A DNA stretch of 64,000 nt from Rhodococcus sp. IEGM 1409 (GTDB lineage Bacteria; Actinomycetota; Actinomycetes; Mycobacteriales; Mycobacteriaceae). The stretch covers positions 124,001 to 188,000 of the forward strand of contig NZ_JASHKN010000003.1 in the NCBI RefSeq assembly GCF_030056735.1, read 5' to 3'. The notes beneath the pieces were generated by a model that saw only the letters and a program-made list of their open reading frames with translations, searched no databases and had not been told where the DNA came from. The translations under genes and the position numbers were made by a program. Every line of letters begins with the position of its first letter. Positions within the stretch are counted from its first letter, which is position 1. Positions 16,520 to 25,680 of this stretch are shown piece by piece.

Positions 16520-16985
16520 TCATGGGACCGCGCTCGCAGTAGCGCCCGAAGACCTGCCTGTGGGCAGCGTCGTCACATCCAGTGGACGCATTTCCGGTGT
16601 GCACCGAGTCGGCGAGCCGTTCACGGACGATCTTCCGTTCGCCCCGATGGATCTGGTGGCGCTCGATGTCGCTCTGACCGAAGCGATCCGCGCAACCAAG
16701 GTGCGGTTCAACGCGTACATCGGTGATCTGGGCGCCGATCCCGCGGCGGGTGCCGACGCACTGTTCCCGAACACTCCCGAGTCCGAACGTTCCGTACTGA
16801 TCGCTGTCTCGCCCAACCAGCGGACCGTCGAGGTCCGCAGCGGACGAGCAGTTGCCGATCGGGTCACCGATCGCGTCGCTCAGCTCGGCGCCACTGCCGC
16901 AGTGTCTTCGTTCAGCGAAGGCAATTTGATCGATGGACTGATCAGCGCGATCCGCGTCATGTCCGCCGCCATTGCTGCACCCTGA
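16506..16985 (+). CDS. DUF5130 family protein (TPM-like, Rv2468c-like)
   Basis: This 159-residue protein starts at a GTG inside the preceding gene. The middle (V-L-I-A-V-S-P-N-Q-R-T-V-E-V-R-S-G) and the end (L-I-D-G-L-I-S-A-I-R-V-M) resemble the TPM/DUF5130 domain, an alpha/beta fold often found in membrane-associated proteins. There is no signal peptide, so membrane contact would come from the coupled 87-residue protein. The position between the HNH gene and pepN matches Rv2468c. The biochemical role is unknown. Confidence 0.75.
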   Translation: MASGDHGTALAVAPEDLPVGSVVTSSGRISGVHRVGEPFTDDLPFAPMDLVALDVALTEAIRATKVRFNAYIGDLGADPAAGADALFPNTPESERSVLIAVSPNQRTVEVRSGRAVADRVTDRVAQLGATAAVSSFSEGNLIDGLISAIRVMSAAIAAP

Positions 16986-17002
16986 TTTTTCGGTAAACAC
17001 AA

Positions 17003-17050
17003 GATCGGTGCCCCACGTCGATTCTCCGGAATCAACGTGGGGCACCGGTC
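17003..17050. terminator. Bidirectional terminator between DUF5130 gene and pepN
   Basis: The inverted repeat CGGTGCCCCACGT (17006-17018) and ACGTGGGGCACCG (17035-17047) pairs perfectly, and the loop has further short pairing. It lies between two convergent genes and can serve both. Confidence 0.8.
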
Positions 17051-17059
17051 TTTACGCGA

Positions 17060-19639
17060 TCAGCTCGCGTCGAACTTTCGGGCCGCCAGTGAACGGATTA
17101 CTCCGGCCTGACCCTCCACGACCAGACGGCGGAGCGCCGGGGGGAGATCGCCCTCGAGGAAACGATCTGCGGCTGCCACCGATTCGGCTGTGATCGACCA
17201 CCCCGGGTAGAGACCGATGACGACGGTCTGTGCAACCTCGCTCGAACGTCGTTCCCAGACCGACGCGATGTCCGCGAAGTAGCGTGCGACGAAAGGCTCG
17301 AGAATCTCGTCCTGGCCTTCCCGGACAAAACCGCCGATGATCGAGCGCGCGGTGATGTTCGGGACCGAATCGTCGTCGACGACCTTTGCCCACACCTGCT
17401 CTTTGACCGCAGCCTGCGGGCGTCCCGCGGCTGCGGCAGCGGCCTGGCGAGCTCCCGCAGCGGTGGGATCGCGCTGGGCTTCGGCGTCGATGAACGGCGT
17501 TTCGATGCCGTCTGCGTCGATCTCACCGGCTCCGGCGAGTGCTCCGATGATGCGCCAACGCAGGTCGGTGTCGACAACGAGCCCGTCCAGCCCGACAGTC
17601 GACGGATCGGCATCGAGCAGCTCGCGGAGCACTTCGGTGTGCCACGGCGAGAGTGCGGCACCCGTCAGTGCGTTGACGAATGCCAGCTGGTGGTCGGACC
17701 CGGCCACTGCCTCACGGGCGAGTTCGAGCAAGCGATTGGCGAAGCTCGCCGCGCCTTCGGCCTCGGCCCAGGCCGGATCGGCGTAGGAGCCGATGGCGGT
17801 TTGGGCTTGGAGCAAGAGACGTTGCACCACACCGACTTCGGTCTCCGAACTGATTCCGCGTCCGACCAGTGCGACGAAGTCGCGTGCCTTCAGGTCGGCT
17901 TGGCGGGTCATTTCCCACGCCGCCGACCAGACCAGGGTGCGGGGGAGTGAGTCGGTGATGTCACCGACCCGCTCGATCGCCGTTGCCAACGATTCGGGAT
18001 CGAGTCGCACGGAGCCGTACGTCAGATCGTCGTCGTTGACCAACACGAGCGCACCGCGGGCAACGCCGACAAGCCCGGGAACATCCGTGCTTTCCGCAGC
18101 ATCGAGGTCGAGTTCGACGCGATGGGTGCGCACCAACTTGCCGTCGACGTCGTCGTAGATTCCGATGGCGATTCGGTGGATTCGACGCTCCCCGGCGCCG
18201 GGGGCAGCACCGTCCTGCAGGACGGCGAAACGGGTGAACTTTCCGTCCGTGTCGACGTCGAAGTCGGGGCGCAGGATATTCAGGCCGGTGGTCTTGAGCC
18301 ACTGCCGACCCCAGTCGGAAAGATCACGGCCCGAGGACTTTTCGAGTGAACCTAGTAGATCGTCGAAGGTTGCGTTCCCGAATGCGTGCTCACGGAAGTA
18401 CTCCCGCAGTCCGGCGAGGAACGGCTCGAGTCCGACGTATGCGACCAACTGCTTGAGGACGCTGGCGCCCTTGGCGTAGGTAATGCCGTCGAAGTTGACC
18501 TCGACGGCGGCCAGATCCGGAATGTCCGCGGCGATCGGGTGCGTCGACGGCAACTGATCCTGGCGGTACGCCCACGACTTCTCGACGTTGGCGAACGTCG
18601 TCCAGGCGTTCGTGTACTCCGTGGCCTCGGTCTGGCACAAGACCGAAGCGAAGGTCGCGAACGACTCGTTGAGCCACAGGTCGTCCCACCACGCCATCGT
18701 GACGAGGTCGCCGAACCACATGTGTGCCATTTCGTGAAGCACGGTTTCGGCGCGACGTTCGTACGAGTACCGAGTCACCTTGGAACGGAAGACGTAGTCC
18801 TCGAGGAAGGTCACGGCGCCGGCATTTTCCATCGCCCCGGCATTGAACTCCGGAACGAACAGCTGGTCGTACTTGCCGAATGCGTAGGGAACGCCGAAAT
18901 TGCGGTGATAGAAATCGAAGCCCTGCTTGGTCTCGGTGAAGAGCCGCTCTTCGTCCATGAATTGGGCAAGCGAGGCACGGCAGAAGATTCCGAGCGGGAT
19001 GGTGCCGTGCTCGTCGGAGTACGTATCGGTCCACTGCGCATACGGACCGGCGATGAGCGCGACAAGGTAGGTGCTCATCTTCGGGGTGGTGCGGAAGATG
19101 TGCTGACCCGGATCTGCCGCGACAGTGTCGACGACGGCCGAGTTGGAGATCACCTTCCACGACGTGGGCGCCGTGACGCGGACGTCGAACGTCGCCTTCA
19201 GATCAGGCTGATCGAAGCACGCGAACATGCGCTTGGCGTCAGCCGTCTCGAACTGTGAATAGAGGTAGACGGCGTCATCGGTCGGGTCGACGAATCGGTG
19301 CAGCCCCTCGCCGGTGTGCGAGTAGACGCAGTCGGCCTCGATGACCAACTCGTTGTCGGCAGCGAGGACGGGCAGGCTGATGCCCGTCGACTCGTCGTAG
19401 CTGGATACGTCGAGTGCCGTTCCGTTGAGAACTGCGGAATGGACTCGGGCCGCGACGATGTCGATGAAGCTGCTTGCTCCGGCCGTAGCCGTGAACGTGA
19501 CCGTGGTCTTCGAGGAGAACGTCTCCTCGCCGGGTGCGTCGTTTCCGTCCGTGAGATTGAGTTCGATCAGATAGTTGTCGACGGTCAGCAGTGCTGCCCG
19601 CTCGGCTGCGGTTTCGCGTGTCAGATTCGGTGCGACCAC
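17060..19639 (-). CDS. pepN: Aminopeptidase N, M1 family zinc metallopeptidase
   Basis: With a GTG start at 19637-19639 the product is 859 residues, matching actinobacterial PepN (about 861). That GTG gives an N-terminus M-V-A-P-N-L-T-R-E-T-A, and a GAGGAG site lies five to six bases upstream. The longer frame from 19687 lacks support. The exopeptidase motif G-A-M-E-N lies in F-N-A-G-A-M-E-N-A-G. The zinc site is H-E-M-A-H at residues 302-306, with the third ligand Glu325 in L-N-E-S-F-A. The C-terminal half is the helical ERAP1-like domain. The enzyme removes N-terminal residues from peptides in the cytoplasm, and here it may finish products of the Clp protease encoded nearby. Confidence 0.95.
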   Translation of the reverse strand: MVAPNLTRETAAERAALLTVDNYLIELNLTDGNDAPGEETFSSKTTVTFTATAGASSFIDIVAARVHSAVLNGTALDVSSYDESTGISLPVLAADNELVIEADCVYSHTGEGLHRFVDPTDDAVYLYSQFETADAKRMFACFDQPDLKATFDVRVTAPTSWKVISNSAVVDTVAADPGQHIFRTTPKMSTYLVALIAGPYAQWTDTYSDEHGTIPLGIFCRASLAQFMDEERLFTETKQGFDFYHRNFGVPYAFGKYDQLFVPEFNAGAMENAGAVTFLEDYVFRSKVTRYSYERRAETVLHEMAHMWFGDLVTMAWWDDLWLNESFATFASVLCQTEATEYTNAWTTFANVEKSWAYRQDQLPSTHPIAADIPDLAAVEVNFDGITYAKGASVLKQLVAYVGLEPFLAGLREYFREHAFGNATFDDLLGSLEKSSGRDLSDWGRQWLKTTGLNILRPDFDVDTDGKFTRFAVLQDGAAPGAGERRIHRIAIGIYDDVDGKLVRTHRVELDLDAAESTDVPGLVGVARGALVLVNDDDLTYGSVRLDPESLATAIERVGDITDSLPRTLVWSAAWEMTRQADLKARDFVALVGRGISSETEVGVVQRLLLQAQTAIGSYADPAWAEAEGAASFANRLLELAREAVAGSDHQLAFVNALTGAALSPWHTEVLRELLDADPSTVGLDGLVVDTDLRWRIIGALAGAGEIDADGIETPFIDAEAQRDPTAAGARQAAAAAAGRPQAAVKEQVWAKVVDDDSVPNITARSIIGGFVREGQDEILEPFVARYFADIASVWERRSSEVAQTVVIGLYPGWSITAESVAAADRFLEGDLPPALRRLVVEGQAGVIRSLAARKFDAS

Positions 19640-19704
19640 AAAGATCTCCTCGTAGATGGTGCGGATCCAGTGCGTCCATCCCATCACGAAGCGAGCGTTG
19701 CTAC

Positions 19705-20940
19705 TTACGCGGACACCTCTGCCAACGGAATTGCGGAATCGGCCAGTCGAGCCGGATCCACGGGACGCGGCGATGCGACCAGTTCCTTGATGGCGTCACC
19801 CGCATCCCAGATGTTGACGTTCATCCCGGCGAGCACCGTGTTCTCCGAATCGAGCCAAAAGGCCAGGAACTCACGCTTGGCGACGTCGCCGCGGGTGACG
19901 ACGGAGCTATATGTACCGCGTGGTGCGTGACCGACGTACTCCATCCCGAGGTCGTACTGATCGGTGAAGAAGTAGGGCATCCGGACGTACTCGGCCGGGC
20001 GACCGAGCATGGTGTCTGCGGCGATCTCCGGTTGGTTGAGCGCATTTGCCCAGTGCTCCACCCGGATTCGCGCATTCAGGATCGGGTGCTGGGCGGCCGC
20101 GATGTCGCCCACCGCGACGACGTCCGGGTCGCTGCTCTGCAGACCCGCGTCGACGAGGACGCCGTTGTCGACGTCGATACCCGCCTCCGACGCCAACTCG
20201 ATGTTGGGCAGCGCGCCGACGGCGATCAGGACGGCGTCGGCGGGAATCACGGTGCCATCCTCGAGCGTGACGCCGGTGGCGCGGTCACCGTCGAGCGCGA
20301 TGGCCTTGACGTCGGTGCCGGTACGCAAGTCGACGCCGTTCTGACGGTGAAGCGTCGCGAACACCTCGCCCATCTCCGGTCCGAGCGTCGATTCGAGCGG
20401 AAGATCGGCGTGTTCGAGGACGGTGACGGCCACGCCGAAACCTCGTGCGGATGCGGCGATCTCCAGGCCGATCCAGCCGGCGCCGATCACGACGAGTTTC
20501 TTGTCGGCCGCCAGGGTGTGCAGCAACGCAGCGGCTTGATCGACTGTTCGCACGTAGTGAATGCCCTCGGCGTCGGACCCCGGGATGTCGAGGCGCCGCG
20601 AACGTGAACCGGTGGCCAAGGCGAGCTTGTCGTAGCTGATAGTGGAACCGTCCGGAAGTGACACGGTGTGTGCAGCGGTGTCGATCGCCGTTGCCGTGGT
20701 TCCCGGTCGAAGATCGATGCGATGGTCGCGGAACCACTCGCCGTCGTGGACGGTGAATTCTGGGAGGGTTTTCTTTCCCGCGAAGAACTCTTTCGACAGT
20801 GGCGGCCGCTCGTACGGCAGGTGGTCTTCTTCGCTCAAGACGGTGATTTCACCGTCGAAATCTCTGTCACGCAGGGCTTCTGCGATCTTTGCGCCCGCGA
20901 GCCCGCCGCCGACGATCACGAATCTCCGGTTGGTGCTCAT
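19705..20940 (-). CDS. FAD-dependent oxidoreductase, ferredoxin/rubredoxin reductase type
   Basis: This 411-residue flavoprotein begins at ATG 20940, with an AAGGAG site about ten bases upstream. The FAD-binding V-I-V-G-G-G-L-A-G motif lies at residues 8-16. The NAD(P)H-binding V-V-I-G-A-G-W-I-G-L-E motif is near residue 150, and V-A-V-G-D-I-A near residue 280 contacts the flavin. The C-terminal reductase domain contains F-F-T-D-Q-Y-D. The family passes electrons from NAD(P)H to ferredoxins or rubredoxins that feed cytochrome P450s or alkane hydroxylases. No ferredoxin partner is adjacent. It is divergent from the mycothiol-dependent DsbA-like gene. Confidence 0.88.
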   Translation of the reverse strand: MSTNRRFVIVGGGLAGAKIAEALRDRDFDGEITVLSEEDHLPYERPPLSKEFFAGKKTLPEFTVHDGEWFRDHRIDLRPGTTATAIDTAAHTVSLPDGSTISYDKLALATGSRSRRLDIPGSDAEGIHYVRTVDQAAALLHTLAADKKLVVIGAGWIGLEIAASARGFGVAVTVLEHADLPLESTLGPEMGEVFATLHRQNGVDLRTGTDVKAIALDGDRATGVTLEDGTVIPADAVLIAVGALPNIELASEAGIDVDNGVLVDAGLQSSDPDVVAVGDIAAAQHPILNARIRVEHWANALNQPEIAADTMLGRPAEYVRMPYFFTDQYDLGMEYVGHAPRGTYSSVVTRGDVAKREFLAFWLDSENTVLAGMNVNIWDAGDAIKELVASPRPVDPARLADSAIPLAEVSA

Positions 20941-21106
20941 TACTGAACCGCTCCTTCGCACTCGTTTCTTTTCGACACTACTGCGATCGGAAGGTGGTTC
21001 GGGGAAAAGCGCGGGAAGGATTGCGGGTTCATGATTGTTGGCAGGACGGGAGTATGTCCCCGAACTGATATGACCTGACCGACATGAACTGATAGGGAGT
21101 TTCTTC

Positions 21107-21730
21107 GTGAGCGCAACCTCGAGCAAGACCACGGACACTGCTGACTTCTGGTTCGACCCGCTCTGCCCGTGGTGCTGGATCACCTCGCGCTGGATTCTCG
21201 AGGCCCAGCAGGTACGCGACATCGAGGCCAAGTTCCACGTAATGAGCCTTGCGGTTCTCAACGAGGGCCGCGACCTGCCCGACGAGTACCGCGAGATGAT
21301 GACCAAGGCCTGGGGCCCGGTCCGCGTCGCCATCGCTGCGGCGCAGCTGAAGGGTGACGAGATCCTCCTGCCGCTGTACACGGCGATGGGTACGAAGATT
21401 CACAACGAGGGAAACAAGGACTTCGCCGACGTCATCAAGTCGTCCCTCGCCGAGGTCGGCCTGCCACCTGAACTGGCCGAGGCCGCCGACACCGACAAGT
21501 ACGACGAGGCTCTGCGCGAGAGCCACCACAAGGGCATGGACGCCGTCGGACCCGACGTCGGAACCCCGACGATTCATGTCAACGGTGTGGCGTTCTTCGG
21601 CCCCGTGCTTTCGCGCATCCCGCGCGGCGAGGACGCAGGCAAGGTGTGGGACGGCGCAGTCGCGCTGGCCGGCTACCCCCACTTCTTCGAGCTCAAGCGG
21701 ACCCGCAACGAGGATCCTCAGTTCGACTGA
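21107..21730 (+). CDS. DsbA-family mycothiol-dependent reductase (Rv2466c-like)
   Basis: This 207-residue thioredoxin-fold protein has a C-P-W-C active site at residues 20-23, within [14 protein letters not shown]. The cis-Pro loop is G-T-P-T-I-H-V. It lacks a signal peptide, so it works in the cytoplasm. The M. tuberculosis orthologue Rv2466c is a mycothiol-dependent nitroreductase/disulfide reductase induced by oxidative stress, and the same position before rpiB supports this assignment. The start is GTG 21107. Its 3' end overlaps the convergent M48 peptidase gene by 13 bases. Confidence 0.9.
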   Translation: MSATSSKTTDTADFWFDPLCPWCWITSRWILEAQQVRDIEAKFHVMSLAVLNEGRDLPDEYREMMTKAWGPVRVAIAAAQLKGDEILLPLYTAMGTKIHNEGNKDFADVIKSSLAEVGLPPELAEAADTDKYDEALRESHHKGMDAVGPDVGTPTIHVNGVAFFGPVLSRIPRGEDAGKVWDGAVALAGYPHFFELKRTRNEDPQFD

Positions 21731-22596
21731 GCAGCAGTGAGCGCCGGATTTCGGTAGAGCTGACCGGGCCGGAAGAACAGATGACCTGAGTGCGTGCGGT
21801 TGCGAAGCGCGGCCGCACGCCAGGTCAGCACCGGGTGCGACGACAAGATGTTGACGAACCACGGAAAGAACCCGGATTCGAGTGTCGCGCGATCGGCGAG
21901 TTCGTCGAACCCGACCAGGCCGACCAGATACTTGCCCGCGCCGAGGACGCCCATCGCGCCCGGAGCGCCCTGTGGGCGCATGTGAAAACCGAAGTTGTCC
22001 GCCGTGTACTCCATGGAACGCGACAGCGAAGACCCGATCACCGGAATGTAGTTCGACGCGAACTGTCCCCACTGACGCCAGTACGACGCATGTCCAGCAG
22101 CGATGTGACCGACCTCGTGGCCGATGATGAACGCGAGCGCGTCGGGCTGGCGTGCCTGCCCACCGACTTCGAACAGGTCGCTGTAGACGACGACAAACCG
22201 GCGAAATCCGTGCCCCGACGCAAATGCGTTGATCCGTCCGTTCCCCAGCACGACGTAGGCATCCGGCGGAGTTTTCATGCCGAACCGTGCGGCAGCCTCC
22301 GCAACCAGCTGATACCCCTCCGGAAATTGTGAAGGCGTCATCTTGATTCCGTTGACCTGCTGCGACCCGTACAGCTGACCTCGCGCGAGGAACAGCAAGA
22401 TCGGAGCCGCGAGCACCACGAGGATCCACGTCGACAGATCACCCGCAGCGATCAGAACGATCGCCACCACATAGGTGACGACCGTCGTCAGAACTGCGAG
22501 CACGAGTAGCGGGATTTCCCACGGGTGGCGAACCGCGTCACTACCCGGTGACACGCGAACGGCGGGTGCAGCGGCCTGAGCGTTGGCGGGGTACAT
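21718..22596 (-). CDS. M48 family membrane zinc metallopeptidase
   Basis: The ATG at 22594-22596 gives 292 residues. Two adjacent membrane spans lie at about residues 28-75 ([17 protein letters not shown] and [11 protein letters not shown]). The zinc motif H-E-V-G-H follows at residues 160-164, within [14 protein letters not shown] downstream Glu in M-E-Y-T-A-D is the likely third ligand. This fits the Ste24/HtpX-like M48 class that degrades or trims membrane proteins. A GTG three codons upstream is an alternative start. It is divergent from rpiB, with about 100 bases between the starts. Confidence 0.85.
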   Translation of the reverse strand: MYPANAQAAAPAVRVSPGSDAVRHPWEIPLLVLAVLTTVVTYVVAIVLIAAGDLSTWILVVLAAPILLFLARGQLYGSQQVNGIKMTPSQFPEGYQLVAEAAARFGMKTPPDAYVVLGNGRINAFASGHGFRRFVVVYSDLFEVGGQARQPDALAFIIGHEVGHIAAGHASYWRQWGQFASNYIPVIGSSLSRSMEYTADNFGFHMRPQGAPGAMGVLGAGKYLVGLVGFDELADRATLESGFFPWFVNILSSHPVLTWRAAALRNRTHSGHLFFRPGQLYRNPALTAAQSN

Positions 22597-22696
22597 GGGC
22601 ACCACGATAGGTGCGCTCGCACGGCGATGCGCGCTCCTGAAAGTGTGACGTCGACCCGGGTGCGCCCGGCTGGTCGGGCCTGAGAGAATTGTCGCC

Positions 22697-23170
22697 ATGC
22701 GCGTATACCTGGGTGCCGACCATGCCGGATTCGAACGTAAGAACGAGATCATCGAACACCTGAAAGCGAACGGCCACGAGGCCATCGACTGTGGTGCTCA
22801 CGAGTACGACGCCGTGGACGACTACCCGGCCTTCTGTATCGAAGCCGCAAAGCGCGTCGTCGCCGACGAGGGCAGCCTGGGAATCGTCCTCGGTGGCAGT
22901 GGCAACGGCGAGCAGATCGCAGCGAACAAGGTTCCCGGCGCACGGTGCGCCCTCGCCTGGAGCGTCGAAACGGCGAAGCTGGCCCGCGAGCACAACAACG
23001 CTCAGCTGATCGGCATCGGCGGACGTATGCATTCCCTCGAGGAGTCGCTTGCCATCGTCGACGCTTTCCTCGCCACCGCATGGTCGGGTGAAGAGCGCCA
23101 CCAGCGTCGTATCGACATCTTGTCCGAGTACGAGAAGACCGGCGTCGCACCGGCTCTGCCGCAAGCCTGA
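22697..23170 (+). CDS. rpiB: Ribose-5-phosphate isomerase B
   Basis: This 157-residue RpiB/LacAB-fold enzyme interconverts ribose 5-phosphate and ribulose 5-phosphate in the pentose phosphate pathway. Visible are the N-terminal M-R-V-Y-L-G-A-D-H-A-G-F-E block and G-G-S-G-N-G-E-Q-I-A-A-N-K, which binds the phosphate and anchors the active site. N-N-A-Q-L-I-G-I-G-G-R follows. The glutamate form (G-N-G-E) is typical of actinobacterial RpiB, which uses a Glu rather than a Cys base. The start is ATG 22697. The next gene, nei2, begins 15 bases after the stop, so both are likely in one operon, as in Rv2465c-Rv2464c. Confidence 0.95.
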   Translation: MRVYLGADHAGFERKNEIIEHLKANGHEAIDCGAHEYDAVDDYPAFCIEAAKRVVADEGSLGIVLGGSGNGEQIAANKVPGARCALAWSVETAKLAREHNNAQLIGIGGRMHSLEESLAIVDAFLATAWSGEERHQRRIDILSEYEKTGVAPALPQA

Positions 23171-23185
23171 TCCGAAAGTTGTTCC

Positions 23186-23983
23186 GTGCCTGAAGGTCAT
23201 ACCCTGCACCGGCTGGCACGGTTGCATGCCCGCAAGTTCGTCGGTTCACCGGTCCGCGTCCTCAGTCCGCAAGGCAGATTCGCCGAGGACGCGCGCCTGG
23301 TTGACGGACACGTACTCACGTCATCGGATGCCTGGGGAAAGCACCTCTGGCACACGTACGACAACGGATTGACAGTTCACGTGCACCTCGGGTTGTACGG
23401 AAAGTTCACCGACGCCACCCTGCCGATGGAAGAACCGGTAGGCCAGGTCCGGATGCGAATGGTCGGTGCCGATTTCGGCACCGACCTTCGTGGTCCCACC
23501 GCCTGCGAAGTCTTGCTACCGCCTCAGGTCGCCGCGATAGAAGCCCGGCTCGGGCCGGACCCACTGCGCCGCGACGCGGATCCGCAGAAGGCTTGGATGC
23601 GAATCTCCAAGTCCAAGACGGCAATCGGCGCCCTGCTGATGGACCAGGCGGTCCTCGCAGGTGTCGGCAACGTTTATCGCGCCGAGCTTCTCTTTCGCCA
23701 CGGAATCAACCCCGAACGAGAAGGAAATCTCGTCTCTCACGACGAGTGGACTGCCATGTGGGCAGACCTTGTCGAATTGATGAAAGTCGGTGTCAGGCGC
23801 GGGAAGATGCACGTCGTTCGCGCCGAGCACGACAACGGCGATCCGGGGTACGCAAAAGATCGTCCGCGGACCTACGTCTACAGAAGAGCAGGATCGCCGT
23901 GCCGCGTATGCGGCACACCGATCCTGCATTCCGTGATGAAGGCACGAAACCTGTTCTGGTGCCCGGTGTGTCAGGCTGGGTAG
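23186..23983 (+). CDS. nei2: Endonuclease VIII-like DNA glycosylase (Fpg/Nei family)
   Basis: This 265-residue Fpg/Nei glycosylase/AP lyase removes oxidised bases. After the GTG initiator the sequence is P-E-G-H-T-L-H-R-L-A-R, giving the N-terminal Pro nucleophile and catalytic Glu of the family. The H2TH region contains G-V-G-N-V-Y-R-A-E-L-L-F-R-H-G. The C-terminal zinc finger is C-R-V-C-G-T near residue 238 and C-P-V-C-Q at the end. It corresponds to Rv2464c (Nei2). The gene lies directly downstream of rpiB. Confidence 0.93.
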   Translation: MPEGHTLHRLARLHARKFVGSPVRVLSPQGRFAEDARLVDGHVLTSSDAWGKHLWHTYDNGLTVHVHLGLYGKFTDATLPMEEPVGQVRMRMVGADFGTDLRGPTACEVLLPPQVAAIEARLGPDPLRRDADPQKAWMRISKSKTAIGALLMDQAVLAGVGNVYRAELLFRHGINPEREGNLVSHDEWTAMWADLVELMKVGVRRGKMHVVRAEHDNGDPGYAKDRPRTYVYRRAGSPCRVCGTPILHSVMKARNLFWCPVCQAG

Positions 23984-23996
23984 AACAGCCGGACGG

Positions 23997-24821
23997 TTAA
24001 AAGTCCATGCCGCCGAAGTCCCCACCACCGCCGAAGTCGCCGAAGTCGCTGCCCCCGCCGTCGTAGCCACCGTCTGCCGTGTATTCCGTGTTGTCGGTAC
24101 TTCCTTGGTCCGCACCGGAATCGCCGGCGTCCTGGCCCTGATCTCCGGAGTCGCCGGCTCCCGTATCGGCGCCGGGATCGCCACCCTGGGCGAAAGCTTC
24201 TGCGCCGTAAGGAACCCCGGCCATTCCGGAGAACATGGTCGAGAACAGCATCATCGAACCCAGACCCCAGGCGCCGGCGACGAGGGCAGGCTTCCACCAG
24301 GGCTCGGAGTACCAGCCGGCCGGGACCGGGCGTCCTGCGACTCGGCCACCGGGGTAGTAGTTGGGTGTGTGCGAAGACGGATTGGGTGATGCGGCGACCT
24401 TGCGGCCCTCGAATTCGACCTCACGGTCTTCGGTGACAGAACCCGCAGCCTTCTGACCGTCGATGGAGGGAACTTCCGGTCCCGGATCCATGCCCATCGC
24501 CACCCGTGCCGCGCGGATGTAGTAAAGCCCTTCCAGCGCAGTCTGTTTCGCGAGACGAGCCTGAACCGGCGTCGCAGCCTGATCGATCTGCGAGCCTGCG
24601 GCGTTGTATCGTTCGGCCGCGTCGGCGAGGGCTTGGCGCGACGCGTTGTCACTGCCGGTCAGGTTGTAGACCTGACCGCCGAGGCGTTCGATCGCTTGCC
24701 TGGCATCGGCTTTCGCGTCGTCGAGTTGTGTTGCGCTGTGGCCGGAACCGCGTTGCTGGCTTTTCATGACCAGAAATACGACTACGGCCAAAACGACGAG
24801 TATGAGAAGAATCGTAGTCAC
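23997..24821 (-). CDS. Membrane protein with Gly/Asp-rich C-terminus, 274 aa
   Basis: The GTG at 24819-24821 is preferred because a GGGAGG site lies six bases upstream. It starts the protein with a clear N-terminal membrane span (I-L-L-I-L-V-V-L-A-V-V-V-F-L-V). The longer frame from 24923 has no signal. A helical region follows (residues about 25-110, with A-R-Q-A-I-E-R-L and A-E-R-Y-N-A-A). A Trp/Pro linker (W-Y-S-E-P-W-W-K-P) and a second hydrophobic segment (L-V-A-G-A-W-G-L-G-S-M-M-L-F) come next. The tail of about 70 residues is dominated by Gly, Asp and Ser and ends F-G-G-M-D-F. Such tails are disordered and may bind partners. I do not know the function. It converges on nei2. Confidence 0.75.
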   Translation of the reverse strand: MTTILLILVVLAVVVFLVMKSQQRGSGHSATQLDDAKADARQAIERLGGQVYNLTGSDNASRQALADAAERYNAAGSQIDQAATPVQARLAKQTALEGLYYIRAARVAMGMDPGPEVPSIDGQKAAGSVTEDREVEFEGRKVAASPNPSSHTPNYYPGGRVAGRPVPAGWYSEPWWKPALVAGAWGLGSMMLFSTMFSGMAGVPYGAEAFAQGGDPGADTGAGDSGDQGQDAGDSGADQGSTDNTEYTADGGYDGGGSDFGDFGGGGDFGGMDF

Positions 24822-24964
24822 GAGTGGCCTCCCGAGCAGAATCGATCCGGACAACTCCAGGATACGGACCGCAGGGGAGTGGTCTGAGTGCACGAAATTC
24901 AGCGCGCACAAAAAAATCCGCACCGGCCAGGCCGATGCGGATCTTTGTGGAGTGTCCCTCCTGA

Positions 24965-25038
24965 TGGAGGGGATGACGGGAATCGAACCCGCGTGATCAG
25001 TTTGGAAGACTGAGGCTCTACCATTGAGCTACATCCCC
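24965..25038 (-). tRNA. tRNA-Gly (TCC anticodon)
   Basis: On the minus strand the acceptor arms GGGGATG and CATCCCC pair perfectly. The D arm starts TA-GCTC, and the anticodon loop is CTTCCAA (anticodon TCC). The T arm has GGGTTCGATTCCC, and TCCA at the 3' end is encoded. The length is 74 bases including CCA. Confidence 0.97.
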
Positions 25039-25471
25039 GTGCATACGACAACTCGGGATCGCCGTGTTCGTCGTCTGCGATACGAAACTGTACCCAATGC
25101 CCCTCCGGATTTCATAATCGGGGGGTCGGGGAAGTTCGATACCGTCGTTCACCTGGGGAATTGCCGAATTGCCCGGCGAGTCGTGTGTGTCTTCGCCGGC
25201 GGCGCAGCGTCCAGTTCGGGTGTCGTGATCGGTCAGTCAAGGACAGTCAGGCAACGACATCAACGGGGCCGCGGGTCGGATGACATACTTGCGGAGTCGG
25301 ACAGGCGGGCCGTGTACAAATGACGGTCGGGTTCGTGAGAGAGTAGTGAGCGCGATAGGGTTGTGCGCGGTCACCGATGGTGGCTCCCTTTGTGGCCCGT
25401 GTCTTTGTGGCCTCAGAAGGCCGTATCGTGTGTTCGGTGTTTCATGTGTTCGGTGTTCATGTGATCGGAAA
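25039..25471. other. Gene-free stretch between two tRNA genes
   Basis: No convincing coding frame is present. It should hold the promoters for the divergent tRNA-Gly and tRNA-Pro genes. Near the right end an approximately 15-bp unit, TGTGTTCGGTGTTTCA, is repeated with one change (25429-25444 and 25445-25459). Nothing else was recognised. Confidence 0.5.
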
Positions 25472-25545
25472 CGGGATGTAGCGCAGCTTGGTAGCGCATC
25501 CGCTTTGGGAGCGGAGGGTCGCAGGTTCAAATCCTGTCATCCCGA
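25472..25545 (+). tRNA. tRNA-Pro (TGG anticodon)
   Basis: The acceptor arms CGGGATG and CATCCCG pair perfectly. The D arm is GCGC...GCGC, and the anticodon stem TCCGC/GCGGA carries the loop TTTGGGA (anticodon TGG). The T arm is GCAGG TTCAAAT CCTGT. The discriminator is A and no CCA is encoded. It has 74 bases and stands just upstream of tig. Confidence 0.97.
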
Positions 25546-25558
25546 CAAGTACGTACAT

Positions 25559-25595
25559 GGCACTTCACCTCCAGTTCGTACGGGAGTGAAGTGCC
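25559..25595. terminator. Stem-loop after tRNA-Pro, terminator or tig leader hairpin
   Basis: The arms GGCACTTCAC and GTGAAGTGCC are perfect 10-base complements, extended by partly paired CTCC/GGGA around a 9-base loop. It begins 14 bases after the tRNA-Pro end, so it may terminate the tRNA transcript. Alternatively it controls read-through into tig. Confidence 0.55.
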
Positions 25596-25606
25596 GCGCC
25601 AGACAG

Positions 25607-25646
25607 CAGTACCGATTCAACACAAGCAGTACCGATTCAACACAAG
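25607..25646. repeat. Tandem 20-bp direct repeat upstream of tig
   Basis: The unit CAGTACCGATTCAACACAAG occurs twice head to tail with no mismatch (25607-25626, 25627-25646). It lies between the stem-loop and the tig ribosome binding site and could lie in the tig leader. Confidence 0.9.
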
Positions 25647-25680
25647 TTGTGAGCAAGACCAGACGAAGGAGCGAAGTTTC